In this document: positions 31,402-41,933 of the stretch, piece after piece
Numbering within the stretch: the first letter of the stretch is position 1
Layout of the letters: each line of letters begins with the position of its first letter
NCBI RefSeq assembly: GCF_003261585.1
Contig: NZ_POVU01000004.1
Span: forward strand, 62,001-126,000
Direction: 5' to 3'
DNA: 64,000 nt
From: Acinetobacter sp. MB5
GTDB lineage: Bacteria > Pseudomonadota > Gammaproteobacteria > Pseudomonadales > Moraxellaceae
The notes under the pieces: generated by a model
Databases searched by the model: none
The model's input: the letters and a program-made list of their open reading frames with translations, nothing else
What the model was told of the DNA's origin: nothing
Translations under genes and position numbers: made by a program

Positions 31402-32459
31402 TAATCAAAACTCCTTAACGCTAAACCACAAGCAATCAGTAGAGAGGAAGCATCATCTTCAATTTTTTTAAGATTAATTTGTGGGGAAAAACCCATTTGC
31501 AGGAATGGATTTGCGACAGTGACCCGATAACCTAATTGTTGTTGTAATACTTTTGCTAAACCAGGTAGGTTCGCTGTCCCACCTGCTAATAGAATATGAT
31601 CAACATCATTAAATTGCGAAGATGAGAAAAATAATTGTAAGGAGCGCTGAGCCTGTTGAGCAATACTATCCATAAATGGTAAAAGTACTTCGGCATCAAA
31701 GTCATCTGGCAAAGTCCGTTCTTTTTTAGACCGTCCTGCCTCTGCATATGACAAACCATAACGATTCTGAATTTCTTTGGTCAGTTGTTTACCACCAAAA
31801 ACATGCTCACGGGTGTAAACATTTTTTCCATCGTGTATCACAGATAATGTTGTCATCGAATGACCGATATCTAGAATCGCAACGACTCTTGTTCCGAGTG
31901 GTAAAGTATCTGCGAACACACCTAAAGCACGTTCCATTGCATAACTTTCAACATCGGCAATTTTTGCTGTCAAACCCGCATAAATCAGCGCTTCATTACG
32001 TGCTTCAACATTTTCTGTTCGGGTTGCCACCAAAAGGACATTAACCCGATCTGTTCGAGACAGCTTGTCAGGCAACACCTCAAAATCCAAACTAACATCA
32101 TCGAGCGGAAATGGAATGTATTGTTCCGCATCCATCCGGATTTGAACTTCCCGCTCGTCATCAGTCATATCCTCATCCATTTCAATGATTTTATGAATAA
32201 CGCTTGACGTTGGTATGGCAAAAGCAACATTAACGGTAGATGGATTTGCTGCCTCAACAGCTTTCTCTAAAGCATCGGCGATTGCTTCAGAATTAATAAT
32301 ATTTTTTTCGACCACGGTGCCTTCTGGTAAAGGTATAAGTGCATAGCTTTCTACACAATAGCGCCCATTCTTTACCGAGAGCTCCAGCATTTTTACAGAA
32401 GTTGAACTAATATCAACTCCTATTAACCCCTTATTCGGTTTACGATATAACCTTAGCAC
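31401..32459 (-). CDS. pilM: Type IV pilus assembly ATPase-fold protein PilM
   Basis: PilM (352 residues) is an actin-like cytoplasmic protein that binds the PilN N-terminus and connects the inner-membrane ring to the motors. GVDISSTSVKMLEL near residues 14-27 and VVAILDIGHSMTTLSVIHDG are the nucleotide-binding loops. GGTANLPGLAKVLQ is the third. The start is a GTG (32459) with AGGA nine bases ahead. It is divergent from ponA across a 172-base gap, a layout also seen in Pseudomonas. Confidence 0.95.
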   Translation of the reverse strand: MLRLYRKPNKGLIGVDISSTSVKMLELSVKNGRYCVESYALIPLPEGTVVEKNIINSEAIADALEKAVEAANPSTVNVAFAIPTSSVIHKIIEMDEDMTDDEREVQIRMDAEQYIPFPLDDVSLDFEVLPDKLSRTDRVNVLLVATRTENVEARNEALIYAGLTAKIADVESYAMERALGVFADTLPLGTRVVAILDIGHSMTTLSVIHDGKNVYTREHVFGGKQLTKEIQNRYGLSYAEAGRSKKERTLPDDFDAEVLLPFMDSIAQQAQRSLQLFFSSSQFNDVDHILLAGGTANLPGLAKVLQQQLGYRVTVANPFLQMGFSPQINLKKIEDDASSLLIACGLALRSFD

Positions 32460-32502
32460 GATGTTTATTCCTGTTATTTTTTATTTAGAATAGCATAATA
32501 CC

Positions 32503-32532
32503 TTGTCACGCAACGCATTTCGTCTAGATAAT
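32503..32532 (+). promoter_or_regulatory. Candidate promoter of ponA
   Basis: TTGTCA (32503-32508) and GATAAT (32527-32532) are 18 bases apart, about 100 bases before the ponA start. A second possible -10, TATACT, lies nearer the gene. The pilM promoter must lie in the same gap, pointing the other way. Confidence 0.4.
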
Positions 32533-32631
32533 AACGTATATAATACCCTGACCAAGGCTTTTCTCGGCTATACTGATCATCGGATATACTCAACTCCGAT
32601 CGCCCATTTTCCATATTAAATATTACTTGTT

Positions 32632-35169
32632 ATGAAAAATCTATCTTGTTCAGGTCGAATTCATCCAATTTTTCTGTTTTTGCTGATAATAATTCTTTTG
32701 ATTCCAATGGGCTTTTATGGCATGTATCTGTACATTGCCCCGTCTCTCCCTGAAATGAGCAGTCTTAAAAAAGCGCCGCTCTTAAAACCTATCCAGATTT
32801 ATACTGCTGACAATCAATTGATTGCAGAATATGGAGGAAAACTGTCTGTACCTGTAGAGTACAAACAAATTCCTCCTCATTTTATTCAGGCATTTTTGGC
32901 AGCAGAAGATTCTTCATTCTTTGAACATAGCGGAATTAGCTTTAAAGGCTTAGGGCGAGCTGTAAGTGAAAGTATCACAGGTTCAGACACACAAACGGGT
33001 GGTTCAACCATTACCATGCAAGTGGCGAAGAACTATTATTTATCCCCTGAACGTACACTCAAGCGTAAATTGACTGAAATTTTTCTGGCACGAAAAATCG
33101 AACAAAACCTAACTAAACCAGAAATCCTCACACTTTACGTGAATAAAATCTTCTTGGGTAAAAATGCCTATGGAATCGCGGCAGCAGCCAAAATTTACTA
33201 TAACAAAAATTTGAATCAGCTTAGCATCGCACAAATGGCAATGATTGCAGGTTTACCGAAAGCACCGTCTAAATATAACCCTGTGGCAAATCCTGAACGT
33301 GCACTTGAACGACGTAATTGGATTTTGGGACGTATGCGCCAACTCGGGTATATCAATCAAGCAGAGTATCAGCAATCCATCGAAGAGCCTTTAAACTTAG
33401 ACATGCCAGATCGTGGGGTACTGACTCGCTATCCATATATTGGTGAAATGGTTCGTGAGGAAATCGTAAAAAAGTTCGGTGAGAAAGCTGTCGATTCTGG
33501 CTTTAAGATCTATACAACGATTGACAGTAAACGTCAGGAATATGCTGAACAATCTGTACAAGATGGTTTAGAAGCTTATGATCGTCGACATGGTTGGCGT
33601 GGTGCAGAAGCCCACGGGGTTTCTCTGGCAAAATTCTTCACTTATGCCAATAACTATCCTGCGAAAGTCCTTAAAGTTGAAAAAAACAGTTTTGAAGCAG
33701 AATTAAAAGACGGCTCAGTGGTCACTGTACCATGGTCAGGCATGTCTTGGGCACGCCCTTATCACAATGCCAATAGCGTTGGTGCAGAACCAACACATGC
33801 ATCTCAAATTGTTAAAGTAGATGATATTGTTCGTTTACGTCCAAATGAAAATAAGACGATCTGGTCTCTTGTACAAATTCCAAAAGTACAAGGGCAATTG
33901 ATTGCACTTAACCCAAACAATGGTGCAATTGAAGCCGTTGTCGGTGGTTACAGCTATGCTCAATCCACCTTTAACCGTGCAATACAAGGCTGGCGTCAAC
34001 CAGGTTCAACGATTAAACCGTTTATTTATGCACTGGCACTTGAACGTGGCATGACACCGTATACCATGGTGGATGACAGTCCAATCACTATTGGCAAATG
34101 GTCACCCAAAAATTCAGATGGCCGTTATCTTGGTATTATTCCATTACGCCGCGCTTTGTATTTATCACGAAATACTGTATCTGTACGGTTATTACAAAGT
34201 GTGGGGGTCGGACGTGCACGCCAACTCTTGATGGACTTTGGTTTACAAGAAAATCAAATTCCCAATAATTTTACGATCGCGTTAGGTACACCACAGGTTC
34301 TGCCTGTGCAAATGGCAACAGGTTACGCTACTTTTGCCAACGGTGGTTTCCGAGTCGAGCCTTATTTTATTGATCATATCGAAGATGCTTATGGAAAAAC
34401 CATCTATAAGGCAAATCCTGAATACGCCTGTATTTCTTGCATCAACGATGACAACAAGCAGGTCTCTACAGATCAAGCAAATACACCTGATGATGAAGCA
34501 TTTAAACAACAGGCTCAGGTACATTTTGAAACAGCGGATACTCGTAGAAGTGAATATCGCCAAGCACAGCGCATTATTAAATCCAGCTCTGCCTTCGACA
34601 TGGCAAATATTCTACATGACGTAATTCAACTTGGTACTGGACGTGCAGCATTACAAATCGGACGTGATGACTTGGGTGGAAAAACAGGAACCACCAACGA
34701 TGCAAAAGATGCATGGTTTGCAGGCTTTAACGGAAAATTGGTCGCCGTCGCCTGGGTAGGCTTTGACCAGCCAACCACACTCGGTCGTCGTGAATATGGT
34801 GGCGTTGCAGCTTTACCTGTCTGGTCAAATTTCATGGCTCGTTCTTTACAAGGGACACCATCAGCATGGGTCACTCTAGACAAAAATGCCAAAGCGCCAA
34901 TTACTCATGGCCAATCGACAGTCGTTCAAACTGATCGTCATCAAAACCGTATTGCTCCACCTTTAGCACGACCAACCTATCATCCTGTACCAGTGAGTCG
35001 CACGACTTCCCGCAAACAAGATGAAGAAGACTTTTCAGATCTCCCTGATGAAAAAACGCTGATTCCTTCAGAAAAATCGCCACCTAAAATGAATGGTTCT
35101 CAAGCACCAACTGGCAGTAAAAAATCTAGCCCTGATGCCTTAGAACAACTGATTAATCAGGTGAACTAA
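32632..35169 (+). CDS. ponA: Penicillin-binding protein 1A (bifunctional)
   Basis: This 845-residue class A PBP polymerises and cross-links peptidoglycan in the periplasm. After an N-terminal anchor helix (about 12-34) comes the glycosyltransferase domain, with catalytic Glu in AAEDSSFFEHSGI and the TGGSTITMQVAKN motif. The transpeptidase domain has the active-site Ser in PGSTIKPF (about residue 459), SRN, and the KTGTTND motif. The C-terminal tail is Pro/Ser/Lys-rich. It is the target of beta-lactams. Its divergent position to pilM is conserved in gamma-proteobacteria. Confidence 0.96.
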   Translation: MKNLSCSGRIHPIFLFLLIIILLIPMGFYGMYLYIAPSLPEMSSLKKAPLLKPIQIYTADNQLIAEYGGKLSVPVEYKQIPPHFIQAFLAAEDSSFFEHSGISFKGLGRAVSESITGSDTQTGGSTITMQVAKNYYLSPERTLKRKLTEIFLARKIEQNLTKPEILTLYVNKIFLGKNAYGIAAAAKIYYNKNLNQLSIAQMAMIAGLPKAPSKYNPVANPERALERRNWILGRMRQLGYINQAEYQQSIEEPLNLDMPDRGVLTRYPYIGEMVREEIVKKFGEKAVDSGFKIYTTIDSKRQEYAEQSVQDGLEAYDRRHGWRGAEAHGVSLAKFFTYANNYPAKVLKVEKNSFEAELKDGSVVTVPWSGMSWARPYHNANSVGAEPTHASQIVKVDDIVRLRPNENKTIWSLVQIPKVQGQLIALNPNNGAIEAVVGGYSYAQSTFNRAIQGWRQPGSTIKPFIYALALERGMTPYTMVDDSPITIGKWSPKNSDGRYLGIIPLRRALYLSRNTVSVRLLQSVGVGRARQLLMDFGLQENQIPNNFTIALGTPQVLPVQMATGYATFANGGFRVEPYFIDHIEDAYGKTIYKANPEYACISCINDDNKQVSTDQANTPDDEAFKQQAQVHFETADTRRSEYRQAQRIIKSSSAFDMANILHDVIQLGTGRAALQIGRDDLGGKTGTTNDAKDAWFAGFNGKLVAVAWVGFDQPTTLGRREYGGVAALPVWSNFMARSLQGTPSAWVTLDKNAKAPITHGQSTVVQTDRHQNRIAPPLARPTYHPVPVSRTTSRKQDEEDFSDLPDEKTLIPSEKSPPKMNGSQAPTGSKKSSPDALEQLINQVN

Positions 35170-35173
35170 AAGT

Positions 35174-35203
35174 AAAAAGCCGTCAAATGACGGCTTTCTT
35201 TTT
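35174..35203. terminator. Terminator of ponA overlapping the end of rlmA
   Basis: AAAGCCGTCA and TGACGGCTTT pair around two bases, followed by TCTTTTT. The stem also encodes the last residues of rlmA on the other strand (stop at 35183-35185). Confidence 0.85.
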
Positions 35204-35995
35204 AAATAAATATAGCTGAAAACTGGCAGTAACTTGCAGATGATCACGCTGTTCCAAAGCCTGACGTTTTTCAGGTTTGGCTTTGTAAGCATAAGGCGTC
35301 ATTGCGAGTAAATTAACAATATCTTGCTGTTGTAAATTGAGTTCAGCATCAACTACAGACGACTCAATCAACTCAAAGTTTTCGCTCATCTGTGCCACAA
35401 ATTTTTCTGGCTCATGCAGATTGACTTGTTCAAACAGTGCTTCGCGTAAATCATATAAATGACGAGGTGCAGGCGTCACCACCAGACACAAACCATCATT
35501 TTTTAGAATGCGCAGAATTTCTGGCTGAGGAATTGGACTAAACAAACTGCTGCACAAATCAATCGACTGATCTAAAGCAGGCAAAACTGCACCCGTTCCC
35601 ACCACCCAAGTCACCGCCTGATTCAGTTTTGCCGCCCGCTGTACTGCACTTTTGGCAATATCCACACCAACGCACTGTTCTACATGAGACTGCATGGCAC
35701 TGGTGTAATACCCTTCACCACAACCGATATCCAACAATGTTTTTGGCTGATAACGCTCCAATAACTGCTCCACAGCCTGACGTAGCGGCGCATAAAAACC
35801 TGCGGATAGAAATGCACGTCGAGCATCGACTGCTTCTGGGGTATCTCCTGGATGTTTGCTGTGCTTATGCTGTACTACATGCAAATTGACATAACCTTGT
35901 TTGGCTAAATCAAAACTATGCCCCTGCGGGCAACGCCAAGTTCTTGCATTTAAGGTCAGTGAATCTCGGCAAACAGGGCACATCAGCACTTGCAT
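35183..35995 (-). CDS. rlmA: 23S rRNA (guanine-745-N1)-methyltransferase
   Basis: RlmA methylates G745 in hairpin 35 of 23S rRNA. The N-terminal zinc finger is MCPVCR...WRCPQGHSFD (four cysteines and a histidine nearby). The next block, AKQGYVNLHVVQHKHSKHPG, is typical of the family. The SAM-binding site is LLDIGCGEGYYTSAM near residue 93, followed by VGVDIAKSAV. The 270 residues match the usual size. The C-terminal lysine tract (FKKKAVI) lies inside the ponA terminator. Confidence 0.94.
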   Translation of the reverse strand: MQVLMCPVCRDSLTLNARTWRCPQGHSFDLAKQGYVNLHVVQHKHSKHPGDTPEAVDARRAFLSAGFYAPLRQAVEQLLERYQPKTLLDIGCGEGYYTSAMQSHVEQCVGVDIAKSAVQRAAKLNQAVTWVVGTGAVLPALDQSIDLCSSLFSPIPQPEILRILKNDGLCLVVTPAPRHLYDLREALFEQVNLHEPEKFVAQMSENFELIESSVVDAELNLQQQDIVNLLAMTPYAYKAKPEKRQALEQRDHLQVTASFQLYLFKKKAVI

Positions 35996-36024
35996 CGTGT
36001 TTTAACTCCAGTGAAAGGACAAAT

Positions 36025-36052
36025 AAAAAAGCTGACCGAAGCCAGCTTTTTT
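36025..36052 (-). terminator. Terminator after mraY
   Basis: Stem AAAAAAGCTGAC with GCCAGCTTTTTT around CGAA, with one A-C mismatch. On the minus strand it follows the mraY stop by 16 bases and precedes rlmA. Confidence 0.8.
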
Positions 36053-36067
36053 GCATTGGATTTGGGA

Positions 36068-37186
36068 TTAACGCAATTTTAACGTCATTAAGCCAACAAC
36101 CACCAGAATAATTGTGATGATCCAGAAACGAATCACAACTTGGGTTTCTTTCCAGCCTTGTTTTTCATAGTGATGATGCAATGGTGCCATCAAGAAAACT
36201 CGCTTATTACGCATGCGCAATGAACCAATTTGCAGGAAGACTGAAATCGCTTCCATTACAAAGACACCACCCATAATCGCAAATACGATTTCCTGACGAA
36301 CCATCACGGCGATTGTACCGAGCATTGCACCGAGTGCCAGCGCACCGACATCCCCCATGAATACTTGCGCTGGATGGGCATTGAACCACAAGAATGCCAA
36401 GCCTGCACCAATCATGGCCGCACAAATCACAATCAATTCAGAAGAATATTTGATATAAGGAATATGCAAATAATTGGCAAAACGAATATCACCTGACAAA
36501 TAGGCAAATACACCTAGACCTGCTGCTACCAAGACCACTGGCATGATTGCGAGGCCATCCAAACCATCGGTTAAGTTAACCGCATTAGAGGCACCATTAA
36601 TGACCAGATAAGTAAAGGCAATAAAGGCAAGTCCAAATGGAATCACTGAAAATGGAATACTCAACGTCTTAAAGAATGGGATCAGCAAATCCAGCATATT
36701 GTGGGTGTAAACAGGACTATGCTGATTGATTGCAATCACATATAAGGCAATTCCAGCACCTAAAGATGCAACCGATGTCCAAAAGAATTTTTTACGTGCA
36801 GGCAAACCTGCATTGTCTTTATAACGAATTTTAATCCAGTCATCAGCCCAACCGACTGCACCGAAAATCACCATGACTCCAAGTACAATCCACACATAAG
36901 GGTTAGATAAATCCGCCCAAAGCAACGTACTAATACCAATCGAAAGCAGGATTAACACCCCACCCATGGTTGGTGTACCCATTTTCTTGGCATGGTTTTC
37001 TGGTGCAAAAGAACTTACAGCTTGACCGTATTTCAGCGCACGCAGTTTTCGGATCATGACTGGCCCTAAAAATAGGCCTATTAACAATGACGTTAATACA
37101 CTCAATAAAGCGCGTAGAGTTAAGTAACGAACAACACCGAAAGAACTATCAAATCCTGCCAAATGTTCAAATAGCCATAAAAGCAT
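36068..37186 (-). CDS. mraY: Phospho-MurNAc-pentapeptide transferase
   Basis: MraY (372 residues) joins UDP-MurNAc-pentapeptide to undecaprenyl phosphate to make lipid I. It is an inner-membrane enzyme of about ten helices. The conserved cytoplasmic loops [22 protein letters not shown] with the Asp pair, [10 protein letters not shown] and the [11 protein letters not shown] histidine motif are all present. It abuts murF directly and is the last gene of this part of the division and cell-wall cluster. Confidence 0.97.
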   Translation of the reverse strand: MLLWLFEHLAGFDSSFGVVRYLTLRALLSVLTSLLIGLFLGPVMIRKLRALKYGQAVSSFAPENHAKKMGTPTMGGVLILLSIGISTLLWADLSNPYVWIVLGVMVIFGAVGWADDWIKIRYKDNAGLPARKKFFWTSVASLGAGIALYVIAINQHSPVYTHNMLDLLIPFFKTLSIPFSVIPFGLAFIAFTYLVINGASNAVNLTDGLDGLAIMPVVLVAAGLGVFAYLSGDIRFANYLHIPYIKYSSELIVICAAMIGAGLAFLWFNAHPAQVFMGDVGALALGAMLGTIAVMVRQEIVFAIMGGVFVMEAISVFLQIGSLRMRNKRVFLMAPLHHHYEKQGWKETQVVIRFWIITIILVVVGLMTLKLR

Positions 37187-38584
37187 TTACAGCTTCCCCC
37201 TCAAATCAGCCATCAACGTCTCCATATGGGTATAACGAGAACCTTTAAACAGGAAACTCATGTTCTGAGGTTGATGCTTATGTACAAGATCGATTAAAAA
37301 AGGCAGAGCTTCTGCCTGAGTTTTAAATGCGTGACAGTGATCCGCAGCAGCACCTGTAACAGTAGCATCTGCAAACTCACCCACAGCAATCAGATAATTT
37401 AATGGGCGTTGAGCTAAATCACGACCAAGTGCGAAATGTTCATCTCGGCTACTGTCACCTAGCTCACCAATATCTCCCATCACCATGACTTTAATGCCCT
37501 GCTGCTGAGTCAGTACATCAGCTGCGGCACGCATGGAAGTTGGGTTGGCATTATACGTATCATCAATCAATAAGTATTGTTCATGCTGAATAAAATTCAG
37601 ACGTCCTTTTGCCCCTTTTGCCTGCTGCAAACCTTGCACAACATCTTCAAGGGAAACACCAATCGCTAAGGCAAACGCACAGGCAGCTAAAGCGTTTTGC
37701 ACATTGTGCAATCCTGCAAAAGGCAACTCAACGGATGCTGAACCTTGTGGCGTATTGAGAACAAAACTGGCTGATTGCGGATGCAGTTGAATTTGCTCAG
37801 CAAAAACATCACCGCCTTCACCAAAACTTAAGCGTTTTTGTGTTTGCACAGCCGTATTGATTTGAGCTGTAAAGTCATCGGCAGCAGGTACAATGGATGT
37901 GCCTTCAACAGCAATGTGACGATAAATTTCAGACTTGGCTTGGCAGATCTTTTCACGCCCACCAAACTCACCCAGATGAGCAGTCCCAATATTGAGAATG
38001 CCAGCGACCTGTGGCTGTACCAGATTTGAGGTGTAGTCAATTTCACCGACATGACTGGCGCCGAGTTCCATCACGGCATACTGATGTTCTGGACGTAGTT
38101 CCAATAACATCATCGGGACACCCAAATCGTTATTGAGGTTACCACGGGTAATCAGTGTTGGTGCCAAGCGAGACAAAATACTGCCGAGCATTTCTTTGGT
38201 CGTGGTTTTACCACTACTACCTGTCAGTGCCAAGACTTTCAGATGAGGACATTGTTGACGACGAAATTGTCCTAAATGCCCCAAAGCCAAACGCGTATCG
38301 GCAACAACCAATTGAGCAATATCAAGCTGCTCAATCGGACGCTCAACAATCACCACCTGACAACCTTGTGCCACAACATTTTGTACAAAATCATGGGCGT
38401 CAAAACGCTCACCTTTCAGTGCCAAAAAGGCATCACCTGCTTCGGCATGACGTGAATCGGTTAAAATCCGCTTAATCGTTTGCTCAGGCTGCTGATCTTG
38501 ATACCAGTAGCCTTGCGTCGCCTGTTGGAGTTCAGCAGCTGTCCAAGGCATCAAGGGAACAGTGCTGGTGGTCGATGTATGCAT
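37187..38584 (-). CDS. murF: UDP-MurNAc-tripeptide--D-Ala-D-Ala ligase
   Basis: MurF adds D-Ala-D-Ala to complete the cytoplasmic cell-wall precursor. The 465 residues carry the Mur ATP-binding loop LTGSSGKTTTKEML near residues 107-120, the central-domain motif NLNNDLGVP and the C-terminal domain motif DDTYNANPTSM. It lies five bases after murE and directly before mraY, so it is translated from the same message. Confidence 0.96.
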   Translation of the reverse strand: MHTSTTSTVPLMPWTAAELQQATQGYWYQDQQPEQTIKRILTDSRHAEAGDAFLALKGERFDAHDFVQNVVAQGCQVVIVERPIEQLDIAQLVVADTRLALGHLGQFRRQQCPHLKVLALTGSSGKTTTKEMLGSILSRLAPTLITRGNLNNDLGVPMMLLELRPEHQYAVMELGASHVGEIDYTSNLVQPQVAGILNIGTAHLGEFGGREKICQAKSEIYRHIAVEGTSIVPAADDFTAQINTAVQTQKRLSFGEGGDVFAEQIQLHPQSASFVLNTPQGSASVELPFAGLHNVQNALAACAFALAIGVSLEDVVQGLQQAKGAKGRLNFIQHEQYLLIDDTYNANPTSMRAAADVLTQQQGIKVMVMGDIGELGDSSRDEHFALGRDLAQRPLNYLIAVGEFADATVTGAAADHCHAFKTQAEALPFLIDLVHKHQPQNMSFLFKGSRYTHMETLMADLRGKL

Positions 38585-38589
38585 GTGCG

Positions 38590-40089
38590 TTAATTTTCCA
38601 AAGCTGAATACGCGGTGAGCATTCCGTGCCGATGATCGATAGCCGCTTTTACTTCTACCACATCATCAAACCAATGACGAACGCCATCGATTTCCTGATA
38701 ATTTTCATGTCCTTTGCCTGCAATCACCACAATATCGCCTGCTTGTGCTTGCCCGACAGCAAACTTAATTGCTTCACGGCGATCATGAATTTCGTGTACT
38801 TCATGCTGGCTAAAATCAATTCCCTGCTTCATATCAGCAAAGATCTGTTCAGGGTTTTCAGTGCGGGGATTATCCGAAGTCAACAGAACTGGATTAGCAT
38901 GAGCAAGTGCTGCCTGAACCATCAGTGGGCGCTTGCCACGGTCACGGTCTCCACCACAACCAAAAACAGCCCATAAACGGTGCTCAACATGACGCTGTAA
39001 ACTGGTCAGGACCTGAACCAAAGCATCAGGGGTATGTGCATAATCCACCACAAACAAGCGTTGTTGATCGCGCAACACTTGCATACGTCCTGGAGCGCCT
39101 ATTAATTCTGGAACAGCAGCAACCAATTCAGCCAAGTCAAAGCCTGCCGCATACGTTACAATTAAGCTGCCTAAGAGGTTTTCAACATTGAACTTGCCAA
39201 GCAACGGGCTATGGACTGTAAACTGCCCGACTGGACTATGTAAGGTAAAACGTGCACCCTGCAAGCTAAAACTTAAATCTGACACATAAAAATCAGCTTG
39301 TTGTTCAATTGCATAAGTGAAAATTTTCGGCTGTGCAGGATTTTGACGGGCTGCGGTTAACATCACATCTGCATACGCATCATCCCGATTAATCACCGCA
39401 TATTTCAGTGTGGGGAATGCAAACAGGCGGGATTTAGCTTCTGCATACGCTTCTAGCGTTTTATGATAATCCAGATGGTCACGACTTAAATTGCTATACA
39501 CCGCAATTTCAATATCACAGCCATTTAAACGACCCTGCTCCAGACCATGTGAACTAGCTTCAAGCGATGCAAAGCTTGCCCCCTGTTCAGCATAACTGTG
39601 CAATAAATTTTGCAGATGAATGGCATCGACCGTAGTATGTGTCGACGTTTCCAGATTTGGTAAAATCCCATTCCCTGTTGTTCCCATCACCGCACAACGC
39701 TGTTCCTGAGAACTGATCAATTCCGCAATTAAACGGGAAATGGTGGTTTTTCCATTAGTCCCCGTGACTGCCAAAATACGTAGATCTGGAGTCGGCGCAG
39801 TTGCCTGTAAATAGGCTTTTTGCCATTCACCCATTTTCAGACGTACATCTGGACACGCCAGACAGTTTTCTAGTGCCAAAGCCTGCTCTGCAATGACACC
39901 AATCGCGCCTTGCTGTAATGCAGCTTGAGCAAAGGCCAACGTTTTTTCAGGTTGTGAATAACTGCTCAGGGCAATAAAAATTTGCCCCACTTCAACAGCA
40001 CGACTATCTAAACAAAACCCACCAAACGCTTGGGTCATCCAAGTTTGAACTGACTCAACAGGATAAATCTGTTGCAACGTAATCGACAT
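38590..40089 (-). CDS. murE: UDP-MurNAc-L-Ala-D-Glu:meso-diaminopimelate ligase
   Basis: MurE (499 residues) adds meso-diaminopimelate to the precursor. The ATP loop is VTGTNGKTTISRL. The carbamylated-lysine region and central motif EASSHGLEQGRL follow. The DNPR motif in LLTSDNPRTENPEQI selects meso-DAP rather than lysine, as expected for a Gram-negative organism. It lies 13 bases after ftsI. Confidence 0.96.
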   Translation of the reverse strand: MSITLQQIYPVESVQTWMTQAFGGFCLDSRAVEVGQIFIALSSYSQPEKTLAFAQAALQQGAIGVIAEQALALENCLACPDVRLKMGEWQKAYLQATAPTPDLRILAVTGTNGKTTISRLIAELISSQEQRCAVMGTTGNGILPNLETSTHTTVDAIHLQNLLHSYAEQGASFASLEASSHGLEQGRLNGCDIEIAVYSNLSRDHLDYHKTLEAYAEAKSRLFAFPTLKYAVINRDDAYADVMLTAARQNPAQPKIFTYAIEQQADFYVSDLSFSLQGARFTLHSPVGQFTVHSPLLGKFNVENLLGSLIVTYAAGFDLAELVAAVPELIGAPGRMQVLRDQQRLFVVDYAHTPDALVQVLTSLQRHVEHRLWAVFGCGGDRDRGKRPLMVQAALAHANPVLLTSDNPRTENPEQIFADMKQGIDFSQHEVHEIHDRREAIKFAVGQAQAGDIVVIAGKGHENYQEIDGVRHWFDDVVEVKAAIDHRHGMLTAYSALEN

Positions 40090-40102
40090 GAAAACTCACC
40101 AA

Positions 40103-41923
40103 TTATTGAATTTTAGGGGCTTGTAATGGTTTATCGAGTGGTACATCGAGCAAGCGTAAATATTCTTTCATAACGCGTGCAAATACAGGTGCAGAAACCG
40201 TACCACCATAATACGTCCCTTGCGGATTTTCGACTACCACGACCATCGCAATACGAGGGTTACTCACAGGTGCAACCCCTGCAAACAATGCACGATATTC
40301 AGTCTTAGAATACCCACGGCGGTCAGCATTGAGTTTATGTGCTGTCCCCGTTTTCCCTGCGACACGATAACCTGGAATTTGCGCCTGAACTGCAGTACCG
40401 CCTGGCTGAGTCACCTGCTCCATCATCAGCAGCACTTCATTGGCAATTTTAGGGTCAAGAACCTGTTTACCTTGAGCAGGTTTATTCAACTTAAACAGGG
40501 TAAGTGGCATTTCCACACCATGGTTTGCCAGCATGGCGTAACCTTGCACCAATTGTAAAACTGTTGCATTGAGGCCATAACCATAAGCCATGGTACCGAT
40601 TTCAGAGGCATTCCAGTATTTCGATGGCAAGATTAAACCTGGACTTTCCCCAGGGAAATGCACCGCAGAACGCTGACCAAATCCAACGCGTTTAAAGAAG
40701 GTTGGAATGGTCGGTGTTGGCAGCGACAACGCAATCGTTGCTGCCCCTACGTTGGAAGATTTCATAATGATTCCGCCCAACGTCAACACACCATAGTTAT
40801 GCGTATCATGAATAATATGGTTACCAATTCGCATTGAACCTGGCGAAGTATTAATCGTCGTGGTTGTTGTATATTTACCGCTCTCCAGTGCCGCAGAAAT
40901 GGTAAATGGTTTCATGGTTGAACCTGGCTCAAACATGTCAATTGCCCCGCGGTTACGCATGGCATCTTTATTATTCAAACCATCTTTGTCATTCGGGTTA
41001 TACGATGGCCAGCTGCTCATTGCCAGAATTTCACCCGTTTTCACATCCACCGCAATTGCAGTGGCTGAGCGTGCATTATTTGCTACCCCCGCCGCTGCCA
41101 GCTCACGATACATGATGTACTGTAAGCGTGAATCAATACTTAAAGTAAAGTTTTCACCCGCCTGTACAGGTTTAATCACTTCAGGATCTTTGACTCGGTT
41201 GCCGTATTTATCTCGAACATTCACTTGCAAGCCGCTAATCCCTGTTAGCTTCTTGTTCAGCTTCATTTCCAAGCCTTCAACCCCTTTACCATCGCTATTG
41301 GTCAAACCAATAATCTGTGCATTGGGCTGCGGTTGCGGGTAGAAACGTTTATAGGATTTTTCCGTATAAATCCCTTGGAAGTTGTGCTTTAAGATAAAGT
41401 CAGCCTGTGGTGGTGGTACTTCAGTTTTCAATACCAAATAACGCGACCTCGGATGTGCCTGCATCTCCTTTTTTAGCCAATTTGCATCCACACCGACCAC
41501 ATTGGCGAGTTCATCGAGGTCAAAATCTTTATCAGGGAGTTTTTGTTTTGGTTTTCGACGCTCACCCGGTTTAAGAGGCGCAGTCATTTCATCATAGAGT
41601 TTTTTATTATCAAAATAATCACGCGTATCCATCACCACTTTCATGATCGGGGTACTGATTGCCAGCGGCACGCCATTACGATCACTAATGATCCCACGCA
41701 TCGGCCTAATGGTTTCATCACGTAAAATCAGTGCATTGGCTTTATTTTGCAAGAAATCACGATTAATGATTTGCACATAAAACGCACGAAACACCAAAGC
41801 AATGAAGCAGATTAAGACAATGCCCCACAACAGATAAAAGCGCCATTGATCAAAAGCGATTTCGCTTTTTTCAGTCACAGAAACCGTAGCTTTGCGTTTT
41901 AAATTCATTCGTTTTTCAGTCAT
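40103..41923 (-). CDS. ftsI: Penicillin-binding protein 3 (septal transpeptidase FtsI)
   Basis: FtsI is the monofunctional class B PBP that cross-links septal peptidoglycan. The 606 residues have a cytoplasmic basic N-terminus and one membrane helix (about 30-50). The pedestal domain begins with IRPMRGIISDRNG. The transpeptidase motifs are SxxK in PGSTMKPFTIS, SSN in MKSSNVGAAT and KTG in VAGKTGTAHKL. It lies ten bases after ftsL. It is the usual target of aztreonam-like beta-lactams. Confidence 0.97.
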   Translation of the reverse strand: MTEKRMNLKRKATVSVTEKSEIAFDQWRFYLLWGIVLICFIALVFRAFYVQIINRDFLQNKANALILRDETIRPMRGIISDRNGVPLAISTPIMKVVMDTRDYFDNKKLYDEMTAPLKPGERRKPKQKLPDKDFDLDELANVVGVDANWLKKEMQAHPRSRYLVLKTEVPPPQADFILKHNFQGIYTEKSYKRFYPQPQPNAQIIGLTNSDGKGVEGLEMKLNKKLTGISGLQVNVRDKYGNRVKDPEVIKPVQAGENFTLSIDSRLQYIMYRELAAAGVANNARSATAIAVDVKTGEILAMSSWPSYNPNDKDGLNNKDAMRNRGAIDMFEPGSTMKPFTISAALESGKYTTTTTINTSPGSMRIGNHIIHDTHNYGVLTLGGIIMKSSNVGAATIALSLPTPTIPTFFKRVGFGQRSAVHFPGESPGLILPSKYWNASEIGTMAYGYGLNATVLQLVQGYAMLANHGVEMPLTLFKLNKPAQGKQVLDPKIANEVLLMMEQVTQPGGTAVQAQIPGYRVAGKTGTAHKLNADRRGYSKTEYRALFAGVAPVSNPRIAMVVVVENPQGTYYGGTVSAPVFARVMKEYLRLLDVPLDKPLQAPKIQ

Positions 41924-41933
41924 TGAGCTGACC

